Assembly: GCF_018131005.1 (NCBI RefSeq)
Contig: NZ_JAFCJK010000002.1
Coordinates: 434,001 to 498,000 of the forward strand
Direction: 5' to 3'
From: Bradyrhizobium lablabi
GTDB lineage: Bacteria > Pseudomonadota > Alphaproteobacteria > Rhizobiales > Xanthobacteraceae
DNA length: 64,000 nt
Part shown: positions 1 through 8,617 of the stretch, one piece after another
Layout: each line of letters begins with the position of its first letter
Numbering within the stretch: the first letter of the stretch is position 1
Translations under genes and position numbers: made by a program
Notes under the pieces: generated by a model
What the model was told of the DNA's origin: nothing
The model's database searches: none
The model's input: the letters and a program-made list of their open reading frames with translations, nothing else

Positions 1-1
1 A

Positions 2-1783
2 AACGGCTGGATCAAGCAAGCCGACGCCGACAAGGCTCGCAAGGAGCCGTTGGTCGTCACCAATCGCAGCAATGGCGCACACGTCTTCGCCGGCGAATAT
101 TTCGCCGAGGAAGTCCGCCGCGACATCTTTGAGCGCTACGGCGAAAAGAAACTCTATGAGGGTGGCCTGTCGGTCCGCACCTCGCTTGATCCGAAGCTTC
201 AGGTGATGGCGCGCAAGGCGATGGCCGCGGGTCTCGTCAATTATGACGAGGCGCAAGGCTGGCGTGGCGCGCTCCACAAGTTGGATACTTCCGGCGACTG
301 GGGCGTCAAGCTCGCGGACATAAAATCGCTGTCCGATATCTCGCCGTGGCGCATGGCGGTGGTACTCGAGACAAGCGATCAGTCGGCCCGAATCGGCTTC
401 CAGCCCGGCCGCGAACTCGGCGGCGCAGTGTCCAAGGAACGCCAGACCGGCATCATCACGATCGATGGCGTGCGCTGGGCCAGGGTCAAGGGCAGGGCGC
501 CGACGGCTGTCTCGCAGGTCCTGCAACCCGGCGATGTCATCTATGCTGACCCGCTGGTAACGAAAGAAGGCACGCCGGTCGAAGGTCAGTTTCGTTTGCG
601 GCAGCTGCCGGAAGTCTCCGGTGCCATGGTGGCGATGGATCCCTGGACCGGCCGCGTGCTGGCCATGGTCGGCGGCTTCTCGTTCGACCAGAGCCAGTTC
701 AATCGGGCGACGCAGGCCTACCGGCAACCCGGTTCGTCGTTCAAGCCAATCGTGTACTCGTCCGCGCTCGACAACGGCTATACGCCGTCGACCGTGGTGA
801 TCGATGCGCCGATCGAAATCGATCAGGGTCAGGGCGCGGGTGTGTGGCGTCCGGAAAACTACTCGACCGGCAAATATTACGGCCCGACCACGCTGCGAAA
901 CGCGCTGGAGCGCTCGCTCAACACTGTCACGGTTCGCCTCGCGCAGGACATCGGCATGCCCTTGATCGGCGAGTATGCAAAGCGCTTCGGTGTCTACGAC
1001 GAATTGCCGAACTACCTGTCCTACGCACTCGGTGCCGGCGAGACCACCGTGATGCGCATGGTGACGGCCTATTCGATGTTCGCCAATGGCGGCCGTCGCG
1101 TGAAACCGACGCTGATAGATCGCATCCAGGACCGCTACGGTCATACCATTTTCAAGCACGACCAGCGCGAATGCCGCGGCTGCGACGCGCCCGGCGGCTG
1201 GAAGAGCCAGCCCGAGCCTCAGTTGATCGATCGCCGCGAGCAGGTGCTCGACCCGATGACGGCCTACCAGATCACTGAGATGATGGAAGGCGTGGTCCAG
1301 CGCGGTACCGCCGCGGCCGCGGGTTTCACACGGGAGATCGGCAAGCCGATCGCCGGCAAGACCGGCACCACCAACGATGAAAAGGATGTCTGGTTCCTCG
1401 GCTTCTCGCCGGACATCGTGGTCGGTGTCTATGTCGGCTACGACAAGCCGCGCAATCTCGGCCGCGGCGCCACCGGCGGTCACACCGCAGCGCCGATCGC
1501 GCGCGACTTCCTCAAGCTCGCCCTCGCCGACAAGCCGCCGACCCCGTTCAAGGTCCCGGCCGGCATCAAATTGATCCGCGTCGACGCAAAGACCGGCATG
1601 CGCGCCGGGCCCGGCGACGGCGGCCGCACCATTCTCGAAGCGTTCAAGCCGGGCACCGCGCCGCCGGACAACTACTCCGTCATCGGCGTAGCCGATGCCG
1701 ATGGCCGCGCTCCCCCGGCGTCGCAGGGGCAGCAGCCTGATACGGGCCTGTTCATGCGTCCGGGAACCGGCGGATTGTATTAG
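2..1783 (+). CDS. mrcA: Penicillin-binding protein 1A, C-terminal part (5' end outside window)
   Basis: This is the C-terminal ~593 residues of a bifunctional class A PBP, which polymerises and cross-links peptidoglycan at the inner membrane. The frame is open from the first bases, so the gene starts before the window and the glycosyltransferase domain is missing from view. The transpeptidase motifs are all visible: SSFK (catalytic Ser near visible residue 245), SLN, and KTGTT near residue 453. An OB-like insert with RVKGRAP precedes the transpeptidase domain. The tail is Pro/Gly-rich and ends in PGTGGLY. prfB follows 106 bases later on the same strand, an order I associate with Rhizobiales. 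Confidence is high for the family; the choice of ponA versus mrcA as the name is convention. Confidence 0.93.
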   Translation, partial: NGWIKQADADKARKEPLVVTNRSNGAHVFAGEYFAEEVRRDIFERYGEKKLYEGGLSVRTSLDPKLQVMARKAMAAGLVNYDEAQGWRGALHKLDTSGDWGVKLADIKSLSDISPWRMAVVLETSDQSARIGFQPGRELGGAVSKERQTGIITIDGVRWARVKGRAPTAVSQVLQPGDVIYADPLVTKEGTPVEGQFRLRQLPEVSGAMVAMDPWTGRVLAMVGGFSFDQSQFNRATQAYRQPGSSFKPIVYSSALDNGYTPSTVVIDAPIEIDQGQGAGVWRPENYSTGKYYGPTTLRNALERSLNTVTVRLAQDIGMPLIGEYAKRFGVYDELPNYLSYALGAGETTVMRMVTAYSMFANGGRRVKPTLIDRIQDRYGHTIFKHDQRECRGCDAPGGWKSQPEPQLIDRREQVLDPMTAYQITEMMEGVVQRGTAAAAGFTREIGKPIAGKTGTTNDEKDVWFLGFSPDIVVGVYVGYDKPRNLGRGATGGHTAAPIARDFLKLALADKPPTPFKVPAGIKLIRVDAKTGMRAGPGDGGRTILEAFKPGTAPPDNYSVIGVADADGRAPPASQGQQPDTGLFMRPGTGGLY

Positions 1784-1889
1784 CAGTTCTGTAGGCCAAA
1801 TAATCGTGGCGGTGCGGCGAAGCTGATTGCGCTTTGCCGCGCTGGTCGTTACATCGCTCGCAAGTCATTTTCCCAACTCCTGAAAGACC

Positions 1890-3021
1890 ATGCGCGCCGA
1901 AATCGAACGCCTTGTTGAAGAGATCAAGCAGTCAGTCGGGCTGCTGAGGAGGCATCTTTGACGTCGAGCAATCGACGGCACGCCTCGCCGAGCTGAACAA
2001 GCTCGCTGAAGATTCCAACCTCTGGAACGATCCCCAGAAGGCCCAGAAGCTGATGCAGGAGCGCACCTCGCTGGAGGATGCGCTCTCGGGCATCGGCAAG
2101 GTCGAGCGCGAACTTGAGGACAATATCGGCATGATCGAGCTCGGCGAAGCCGAGAACGACGAGGCCGTGGTTGCCGATGCCGAGAAGGCGCTCAGGGAAC
2201 TGAAGAAGGAGGTGGCGCGGCGCGAGCTCGAGGCGTTGCTCTCGGGCGAGGCCGACAGGTTCGATTCCTATCTCGAGGTCCATGCCGGCGCCGGCGGCAC
2301 CGAGAGCCAGGACTGGGCGCAGATGCTCTTGCGCATGTACACGCGCTGGGCCGAGAAACACGGTTTCAAGATCGAGTACCTTGAGGAGTCCCAGGGCGAA
2401 GAGGCCGGCATCAAATCGGCCACCATCCAGATCAGCGGCCACAACGCCTATGGCTGGCTGAAGACGGAGGCCGGCGTGCATCGTCTGGTGCGCATCTCGC
2501 CGTTCGATTCCAACGCGCGGCGGCACACATCGTTCTCGTCGGTGCAGATCTTCCCGGTCATCGACGACAGCATCAAGATCGAGATCAAGGAATCCGACGT
2601 CCGGACCGACACGATGCGGTCCGGTGGCGCCGGTGGCCAGCACGTCAACAAGACCGAATCCGCGGTGCGTCTGACGCATATTCCGACCGGCATCGCCGTG
2701 GTCTGCCAGGCCGGCCGCTCCCAGCACAAGAATCGGGCGCAGGCTTGGGACATGCTGCGCGCGCGGCTCTACGAGATCGAGCTGAAGAAGCGGGAGGAGC
2801 AGGCTGCCGCCGATCAGGCCGCCAAGACCGACATCGGCTGGGGCCATCAGATCCGCTCCTACGTGCTGCAGCCCTATCAGATGGTGAAAGACCTGCGCAC
2901 AGGCGTGCAGACCTCCGACACGTCAGGCGTGCTGGACGGCGATCTCGACGAGTTCATGGCGGCCACGCTGGCGCAACGTGCCTTCGGCTCCGCACCCGGC
3001 TCGGTCGAGGATGTGGATTAG
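1890..3021 (+). CDS. prfB: Peptide chain release factor 2, with programmed +1 frameshift
   Basis: RF2 ends translation at UGA and UAA. The gene is in two frames. The zero frame starts at ATG 1890 and runs 23 codons to an in-frame TGA at 1959-1961. The +1 frame continues from GAC at 1960 to TAG 3019-3021, giving 376 residues, normal for RF2. Just before the stop is the standard recoding site: an internal Shine-Dalgarno AGGAGG (1947-1952), then CTT TGA C. The joined protein reads [17 protein letters not shown], matching the known RF2 N terminus. The SPF anticodon-like tripeptide is present in RISPFDSN and the GGQ catalytic motif in GGAGGQHVN. Low RF2 should favour the shift, giving autoregulation (established for the family). 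The downstream dehydrogenase starts 3 bases after the stop. Confidence 0.95.
1947..1962 (+). promoter_or_regulatory. prfB programmed +1 frameshift site
   Basis: The site has AGGAGG as an internal Shine-Dalgarno, a three-base spacer CAT, the slippery Leu codon CTT, then the stop TGA followed by C, the weakest RF2 context. All elements of the E. coli prfB recoding signal are conserved in order and spacing. Skipping one T at the stop brings the ribosome into the frame of the RF2 body. Confidence 0.93.
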
Positions 3022-3024
3022 CTC

Positions 3025-3894
3025 ATGCAGCGCGTTGCCTTCATCGGATTGGGGCGAATGGGCCACGGGATGGCCGGCCGCTATCTGGATGCCGGCTTCA
3101 CCGTCGCCGTTTGGAACCGCAGCAAGGCAAAGGCCGAGGACCTGATCGCGCGTGGCGCGCGATGGTCGACCTCGCCGGAAGATGCCGCAATCGACGCCGA
3201 CGCGGTCGTGACCATGGTGGCCGACGACGACGCCTCGCGCGAAGTGTGGCTGACCAAGGATGGCGCCGCCGCGACCATGAAGGCGGGTACGCTTGCGATC
3301 GAATGCTCGACAGTGTCGTATCAGCACGCGCTCGACATGGCGCGTGAGCTACACTCGCGCGGGCTGATTTACATCGATTGCCCCGTCACCGGCCTCCCGG
3401 AAGCGGCTGCCGCGGGCAAGCTGACGCTCCTGGTCGGCGCCGATGCCGCCGATCTCGACAAGGCACGGCCTTTCCTGGATCCGATCGGCAACACCGTCCG
3501 TCATTTCGGCGCGGTCGGCACCGGCACGGTGTTCAAGCTGATCAACAACCTGATGGGCGCCGTGCAGATTGCGGGCCTCGCCGAGGGAGTTGCGATAGCC
3601 GAGCACGCCGGTCTCGACATGAAGCTAGTGGCAGAGGCGCTCGCGACCGGAGCGGTGGCGAGCCCGCAGGTGATCCGCCACTCCAAACGGATGATCACTC
3701 GCGACTTCTCAGGCGCCTCCTTTACCGCCGCGTTGCGCCACAAGGATGCGACATACGCGGTGCGGCTCGCCGAGACGCTGCTGCCCGGCGTGCCGGTCAG
3801 CCGCGCGGTGCTTGCCGCCTACGACGAGGCGAGGGCGCACGCGGCGGACGATGACGAAGGCAAGATGATCGAGATCGTGTCGCGGCCGAAATAG
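3025..3894 (+). CDS. NAD(P)-binding beta-hydroxyacid dehydrogenase (3-hydroxyisobutyrate dehydrogenase family)
   Basis: This 289-residue protein belongs to the beta-hydroxyacid dehydrogenase family (3-hydroxyisobutyrate, tartronate semialdehyde and related reductases). The N-terminal Rossmann motif is GLGRMGHGM, preceded by VAFI. The substrate loop DCPVTGLPEAAAAGKL matches the family DxPVSGG signature but lacks the second Gly. The catalytic Lys lies in the helix KLINNLM. The C-terminal half is all-helical, as expected. The start ATG is 3 bases after the prfB stop, so the genes are probably co-transcribed, though no functional link is obvious. The exact substrate cannot be read from sequence; succinic semialdehyde or glyoxylate-type reductase activity is equally possible. 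Confidence 0.85.
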   Translation: MQRVAFIGLGRMGHGMAGRYLDAGFTVAVWNRSKAKAEDLIARGARWSTSPEDAAIDADAVVTMVADDDASREVWLTKDGAAATMKAGTLAIECSTVSYQHALDMARELHSRGLIYIDCPVTGLPEAAAAGKLTLLVGADAADLDKARPFLDPIGNTVRHFGAVGTGTVFKLINNLMGAVQIAGLAEGVAIAEHAGLDMKLVAEALATGAVASPQVIRHSKRMITRDFSGASFTAALRHKDATYAVRLAETLLPGVPVSRAVLAAYDEARAHAADDDEGKMIEIVSRPK

Positions 3895-3944
3895 GCCGGC
3901 AGGCTGCCCACGGAAATCGGGTGGGAATATTCCAGGCTGCCGGC
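3895..3944. repeat. Inverted repeat between the dehydrogenase and EamA genes
   Basis: Perfect 8-bp arms GCCGGCAG (3895-3902) and CTGCCGGC (3937-3944) enclose an inner shorter pairing, CCCAC with GTGGG. There is no T-run, so this is not a clear intrinsic terminator. It may be a Rho-linked 3' structure or a decayed palindromic element. Confidence 0.4.
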
Positions 3945-3979
3945 TAGTCATCTGCGTTGAGCGCAGACGAGAACCGGAC

Positions 3980-4885
3980 ATGCTTTCCGCCGACAACAGG
4001 ATCGACCGTCGCGACTGGTCGCTGCTCGGCCTGCTGTCGGTCTTGTGGGGTGGCTCGTTTTTCTTCAACGGCGTGATCTTGCGGGAATTGCCGCCGCTGA
4101 CGCTGGTGCTGCTACGCGTCGCGCTGGGCGCTGTCGTCCTGTTGCCGTTGCTGCGAGGCTACAAGATCGAGCTTCCTCGTGGTTTGTCCGCCTGGGCGCC
4201 GTTCTTCGCGATCGGCCTGTTCAACAATGTCCTGCCGTTTTCGCTGATCGTGATGGGGCAGACCCACATTTCGAGCGGACTGGCCTCCATCCTCAACGCC
4301 ACCACTCCGCTGTTCACCGTCATCGTGATGGCTGCCGCCGGCGAGGAGCGGCTGCAGGTCCGCCGCGTCGCCGGCGTGATCGTTGGTCTGATCGGAGTTG
4401 CGATCCTCCATGGTGATGCGTTCGGCTTCGGCACGAAGCAGGGCATTGGCATCCTGCTGTGTCTGGCCGCCGCCTTCAGCTACGGTCTGGCGGCTCTGGT
4501 GGCGCGGCGCCTGCCGTCGCGCGTGCCGCCGCTGGGGACGGCGACGTTCCAGATGCTGGCGTCCGCCGCGATGATGGCTGTTGTCGCCGGGGTCTTCGAC
4601 AGGCCCTGGCAACTGCACATGCCAGGCACGACGACGTGGCTTGCGGTAATCGGCCTCGCCACGCTGTCGACGGCGCTCGCCTATATTGTGTTCTTTCAGA
4701 TCCTTCAGCGCTCCGGGGCGACCAATGTGATGCTGGTGACGCTACTCATTCCGGTCACGGCGATCCTGCTTGGCTATCTCGTGCTCGGCGAACGGATCTC
4801 GACCAGGGAGGTCATCGGCGCGCTCGTGATCGGCAGCGCGCTGATCGTGATTGACGGACGCGTGCTGACATGGGCTCGGCGATAG
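3980..4885 (+). CDS. EamA-family (DMT) transporter
   Basis: This 301-residue integral membrane protein has two EamA repeats and about ten hydrophobic helices, the usual size and layout of drug/metabolite exporters. The first repeat opens with LLGLLSVLWGGSFFF and the second with GILLCLAAAFSYGLAAL; both show the aromatic/glycine pattern of the family. The second half ends with LGYLVLGERIS, the conserved GE motif before the last helix. Substrates of this family (amino acids, metabolites, riboflavin) cannot be told from sequence. An 85-base gap separates it from the dehydrogenase, so a shared transcript is possible but not shown. Confidence 0.88.
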   Translation: MLSADNRIDRRDWSLLGLLSVLWGGSFFFNGVILRELPPLTLVLLRVALGAVVLLPLLRGYKIELPRGLSAWAPFFAIGLFNNVLPFSLIVMGQTHISSGLASILNATTPLFTVIVMAAAGEERLQVRRVAGVIVGLIGVAILHGDAFGFGTKQGIGILLCLAAAFSYGLAALVARRLPSRVPPLGTATFQMLASAAMMAVVAGVFDRPWQLHMPGTTTWLAVIGLATLSTALAYIVFFQILQRSGATNVMLVTLLIPVTAILLGYLVLGERISTREVIGALVIGSALIVIDGRVLTWARR

Positions 4886-5032
4886 CTACGCCCGGGTCTT
4901 CTTCCACTTCCCATCCGGCATATCACCGCGATGCCAGGCGGCAGCCACGGCATCGCGGCACTTGCGACGATCCGGGTACGGCGCAAAGCGGCCGCGTAGC
5001 GCGCGTCTGCCTTGGCCGCCCCCTGCTATCAT
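4886..5032 (-). CDS. Small basic protein, 48 residues, unknown
   Basis: This short frame is antisense to nothing and abuts the EamA stop tail to tail. It encodes 48 residues starting MIAGGGQGRR, rich in Arg and Lys, with a compact C-terminal stretch containing YPDRRKCRDAV, AAWHRGD and GKWKKTRA. A GGAAG element lies about 10 bases before the ATG. The charged, Trp-containing tail looks less random than a chance frame, and the region otherwise holds no gene. I do not recognise a family. A chance ORF in GC-rich DNA remains possible. Confidence 0.4.
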   Translation of the reverse strand: MIAGGGQGRRALRGRFAPYPDRRKCRDAVAAAWHRGDMPDGKWKKTRA

Positions 5033-5167
5033 CGAGCGCTCGCTTCCAGCTTGTACCAGCTGCCAATCACCCGCTGACGGGATGTTTCTCGCTTACTTCG
5101 CAGCCCGCGAACTCCCAATCGCAGACTGCGTCACGCGGTGGACGAGCGCCACTCCGGCTTTGCGATG

Positions 5168-5962
5168 TCAAAACTTATAGTTGACACCGAACCGCGCGAT
5201 GTTGCCGACGTCGCGAACTTTGATCGAGGCGGCAACGCCCGGCACTGCAACACTCGCGTTGGTTTCGCCGAGTTCGTAGCGCAGATATTCGCCCCTCAGC
5301 GTGACCGCGCTGGTGCTGGTCAGATGGTAGAATGAATCGACGGGCAACGCATATTCGATGCCACCACCATAAGCAAAGCCGATCTCGGTCGTTTTGAGGC
5401 TTGCGTTCCCCCGCGTGCCAACACCAGGCTGAACTAAGTCGGCGCTATGCTCAACGGTCCCATATGCGAAGCCGCCGGTCCCGTAGACCAGGAAGCGATC
5501 ATAGGCGTAGCCGAGTCTGCCGCGAATAGTTCCCAGATAATCCAGGCGGCTGCGCAGGTTCACCGTGCTTCCCGGGGCGACATCGCTGCTGTCGATCGGC
5601 AGACTGCCCGACACATCAGTATAGGCCGCATCGGCTTCGAGACCGATCACGATGCCGTTCAAATTGCCAAGCGAGAACTCGTAGTTGTAGCCGGCTTGGC
5701 CTCCCGCCGTGATACCGCTGCTTTTATTGCGAAGTGAGAGGTTGGGACCCCCAAGAGCCACTGGAAGACCGGACACGTCGACGCGGTCTGAATTGTCGAA
5801 GGCGCCGCCAACGTTCAACCCAACGTAGAAGCCGGTCCACGAAAACGCCTGCGGGGCCGGAGGAGCTTTCAAGGCCGGATGATAGCCAGCCGGCAAGTCC
5901 GCCGCGAAAGCGAGGCCCGGAACATTGGCGAGAGCGGATGCGAAGATCAGTTTCTTGAGCAT
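5168..5962 (-). CDS. Outer-membrane beta-barrel protein (Omp31/RopB-like)
   Basis: This 264-residue protein has a Sec signal peptide (MLKKLIFASALANVPGLAFA, cleavage before ADLP) and an eight-strand-type barrel. After cleavage comes the linker LPAGYHPALKAPP and then the family hallmark WTGFYVGLNVGG. Alternating hydrophobic strands continue to the C-terminal FGVNYKF, whose terminal Phe is the usual BAM recognition signal. Two paralogs occur in this window (37272 and 39302). The role is structural or adhesive at the outer membrane; a specific pore substrate cannot be assigned. Confidence 0.88.
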   Translation of the reverse strand: MLKKLIFASALANVPGLAFAADLPAGYHPALKAPPAPQAFSWTGFYVGLNVGGAFDNSDRVDVSGLPVALGGPNLSLRNKSSGITAGGQAGYNYEFSLGNLNGIVIGLEADAAYTDVSGSLPIDSSDVAPGSTVNLRSRLDYLGTIRGRLGYAYDRFLVYGTGGFAYGTVEHSADLVQPGVGTRGNASLKTTEIGFAYGGGIEYALPVDSFYHLTSTSAVTLRGEYLRYELGETNASVAVPGVAASIKVRDVGNIARFGVNYKF

Positions 5963-6303
5963 GATGCGAACAGTCCTGTATGATGGCGAAGCTGGTCCCG
6001 ACGCCTCCCTTCGATGACAATTGTTTGTAATCGTCAGTAGCCATAAATGGCAGGCGTTTGAAGACCGCGATCATCTTGCGCGCGCCGTGCAACGTTTCAA
6101 TGCCTCGTATTACGGTTGAAATCCTTTTCGGGAATTTCACTCACACTGTGCCGATCTGTTGCCGCCAGGCGACACATCCCCGGAAAGGTTTGCTTCCGTC
6201 GCTAAGCAAAGTAGTGTCTTCATCACGAAGAAGCGATCGACAGTGAATGGGCTCTTGAGATCGACGGCGATGCGCAGATGGATCGGGGCTGTCAAGCAAA
6301 CTA
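5963..6303. other. Gene-free stretch between barrel gene and carbamoyltransferase
   Basis: About 340 bases, visibly richer in AT than the flanking genes. It must hold the promoter of the minus-strand barrel gene and the 3' end of the carbamoyltransferase transcript. I see no credible ORF, no strong terminator and no repeat beyond the short palindrome ACAATTGT near 6017-6024. Confidence 0.5.
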
Positions 6304-8457
6304 TTAGCGCTGCGCACTCGTCCACGCCGCATACCATCCGGTGAATCGTCCGCTGTCGCGCTCGCCGCCGTGCCAGGCTGCGTAGGCGGTGCCGTCATCG
6401 GCGACCAGAACCACGGCATCGAGGCCCTTCGAGCGGCGGAGCGTATCGATGGCTTGCGCCGGCGTCTGCGCGATGGGGCCTGCGACATTGAAGGAGGTGT
6501 TGACCGACATCTCGACGCCGATATGGCGGCCGAGCGCCTTCAGATAAGCGTAGGTGAGGGGATCGTCCTGGGCTCGAACGATCTGGATGCGGCCGGTGCC
6601 GTCGGCATGCACCACCGCCGGGATTTTTTCGCGCGCCTGCGGCTTCGAGTGGGCCGTCAGCACCATGTAGTTATAGGCGTTGTAGTCGGCGTCGGAGGCG
6701 CCGTCTTCCAACTGGAAATAGTCTAGTGCCGCCTCCAGCGTCGCCATCGGCGCCAGCGGGCGGATAGCTTCACGGTACTTGACGCGTTCGTTGAGGCGCT
6801 CGCGGACATTGGGATCGCAGGGATTGGCCAGAATCGAGCGGTGCCCCAGCGCGCGCGGGCCGGTTTCCGCCGCGCCCTGGTAGATCGCGATGACGCCACC
6901 TTGCGCGACCATGTAGGCCATCAGGTCTGCGATGGCGTCGCGGCCTTCGGGGCTCGAGACATTGCCGATCGCTGTTGAGGCGACATCCTCGGCTTGCAGC
7001 GCCGCTGTGATGTCCGCATGCGTCGGCGGCAAACCGCAATAGAAAGCGTGCGACAAAGCGGCGCCGCGCGGCGCGCCAGCCATATGCGCAAACAGCCAGG
7101 CGGCGCCGATCGGCACACCGGGATCGCCCGGCACTGGCGGCACCCACATATGCAGCCGCGTCTTGCGGCCTTGCGCTTTCTCGAACCAAGCCTCGTCGAA
7201 ATGCTCGAGCAGCCGCATGTTGCCGAGCGCGTTCAGCGCCACGCCGCCGGTCAGCACCAGGCGGTTGGTCCCGGTGATGCGGAGGAGATGATCGACAACA
7301 TGGATCATCGCGTCCTCGAATACCATTTGCGTTGCGGCCGCCTTGTCGAGACGGTCCTTGGTGTCGGGACGGTGATGGATGTCCTCGACGCGCAGCATGG
7401 CGTCGGGATTCCAGAGCTGGTCGGGCCGCAGCGGCGGACCGAGGATTTCGATGAGCAGCGGCTTGTAGGGCTTGTCGGCCGGATCGCTATGCCAGTTGGC
7501 CATTGCGCGATTGAGACGCACCTCGCCGTTCGGGCCGAGCTGCAGCACTTCCTTCAATCGCTTGTAGTAGGGATTGGTCGCGCGGTTCATGTCGCCCCAA
7601 GCGGCGGCGCCCATGTAGCGGCCCTCGCTGGAGAGCCAGGTCCAGCCGCCCTGGCTGGAGGAAATCACCGTGTAGAAGGCGCCCAGCGAATCGAACAGGC
7701 TTTCGTTGCAGTAGAGTCGCTTCATCTCGCCGTTTTCGGCAACATAGAGCGAGATCGAACCGATATCGCCGGTGCCATCGAGCACGGCAATCGCGATCGG
7801 CTCTTGCGCGTCGGCAAACGGCGAGGCCGCGAATGAGTACCATGCATGATTGTCGTGATGCGGCAGGCAGATCAGCGGCAGCGGTCCGGCAAGCCCGAAC
7901 ATTCCGCCGAGCTTGCGCGACAGGCGCCGGACCTGGTCCATCTGGCGGAGGTTGATCGCTGGCGCGATCGGCGCGCGCAGCAGCTTGAGGCTTGCGGGCG
8001 CCTCCTCAATCGAGGTGCGGATCAGCATGGCCAGCAGCGCCGAATAGTCCCAGGTCGTGACGAAGGCTGCGACGTCGCCAATGTCGCGGCCCATCCGCCT
8101 CAGCACCTTGCGCATGTCGTTCAACGAGGCTTCCGGAAAAGCGTTGGTGTGCTTGTTACCGGAAAAGCGTTCCTCCTCATTGTTGATGATCAGGCGCGGT
8201 CCGCCGCTCTGAGTGACTTCGACCAGAGCAACACCGGTGTTGTGGGTACCCGGGCAGGCGAGCCCCGCGATGTAGACGCTCTCGCCACGCAGCAGGCGTT
8301 CGCGGATCGACGCGAGAGTCTGCTTGGCGAAATCGCTGTTCGCCTTGTGAAGGCCGCGCCGCTCCATCGCGGACTCGCTGATCCAGCGCGTGAACTCATA
8401 GCCCGCGCCCGCAATTCGCGGATGCCGGGGACCGGTACGGATTTTCGGCTTAAGCAA
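6304..8457 (-). CDS. NodU/CmcH-family carbamoyltransferase, 717 residues
   Basis: The family transfers a carbamoyl group from carbamoyl phosphate to a hydroxyl (NodU on Nod factors, CmcH on cephem, TobZ on tobramycin). The N-terminal Kae1-like ATPase-fold part has GLACPGTHNTGVALVE and EEERFSGNKHTNAFP, the expected EERF...K motif. The C-terminal YrdC-like part carries GAAETGPRALGHRSILANP and REAIRPLAP, the most diagnostic motifs. It is longer than NodU (~560 residues), with a ~45-residue N-terminal extension and a longer middle. The start is a TTG at 8457 with AGGCAGG upstream; an ATG at 8367 is an alternative. No nod or antibiotic genes are nearby, so the substrate is unknown. Confidence 0.88.
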   Translation of the reverse strand: MLKPKIRTGPRHPRIAGAGYEFTRWISESAMERRGLHKANSDFAKQTLASIRERLLRGESVYIAGLACPGTHNTGVALVEVTQSGGPRLIINNEEERFSGNKHTNAFPEASLNDMRKVLRRMGRDIGDVAAFVTTWDYSALLAMLIRTSIEEAPASLKLLRAPIAPAINLRQMDQVRRLSRKLGGMFGLAGPLPLICLPHHDNHAWYSFAASPFADAQEPIAIAVLDGTGDIGSISLYVAENGEMKRLYCNESLFDSLGAFYTVISSSQGGWTWLSSEGRYMGAAAWGDMNRATNPYYKRLKEVLQLGPNGEVRLNRAMANWHSDPADKPYKPLLIEILGPPLRPDQLWNPDAMLRVEDIHHRPDTKDRLDKAAATQMVFEDAMIHVVDHLLRITGTNRLVLTGGVALNALGNMRLLEHFDEAWFEKAQGRKTRLHMWVPPVPGDPGVPIGAAWLFAHMAGAPRGAALSHAFYCGLPPTHADITAALQAEDVASTAIGNVSSPEGRDAIADLMAYMVAQGGVIAIYQGAAETGPRALGHRSILANPCDPNVRERLNERVKYREAIRPLAPMATLEAALDYFQLEDGASDADYNAYNYMVLTAHSKPQAREKIPAVVHADGTGRIQIVRAQDDPLTYAYLKALGRHIGVEMSVNTSFNVAGPIAQTPAQAIDTLRRSKGLDAVVLVADDGTAYAAWHGGERDSGRFTGWYAAWTSAQR

Positions 8458-8617
8458 TCAACCTGCCTCGACTTCTATGCACCCGGCCGACCATCAATCA
8501 CAATTAGCGCCAGGCAACAATGCCGTTTCGTCGGACGGAAAAAAACCGGCGCTTGCCAGTACATGCGTGACTTGCGAGACTTGCCGCCAAAACAACGACA
8601 AAAATCGGGAGAAAACG

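Noticed and set aside
6304..8457. Calling the carbamoyltransferase nodU
   Set aside because: Family motifs fit, but length differs and there are no nod genes or nod-box-like sequences nearby.
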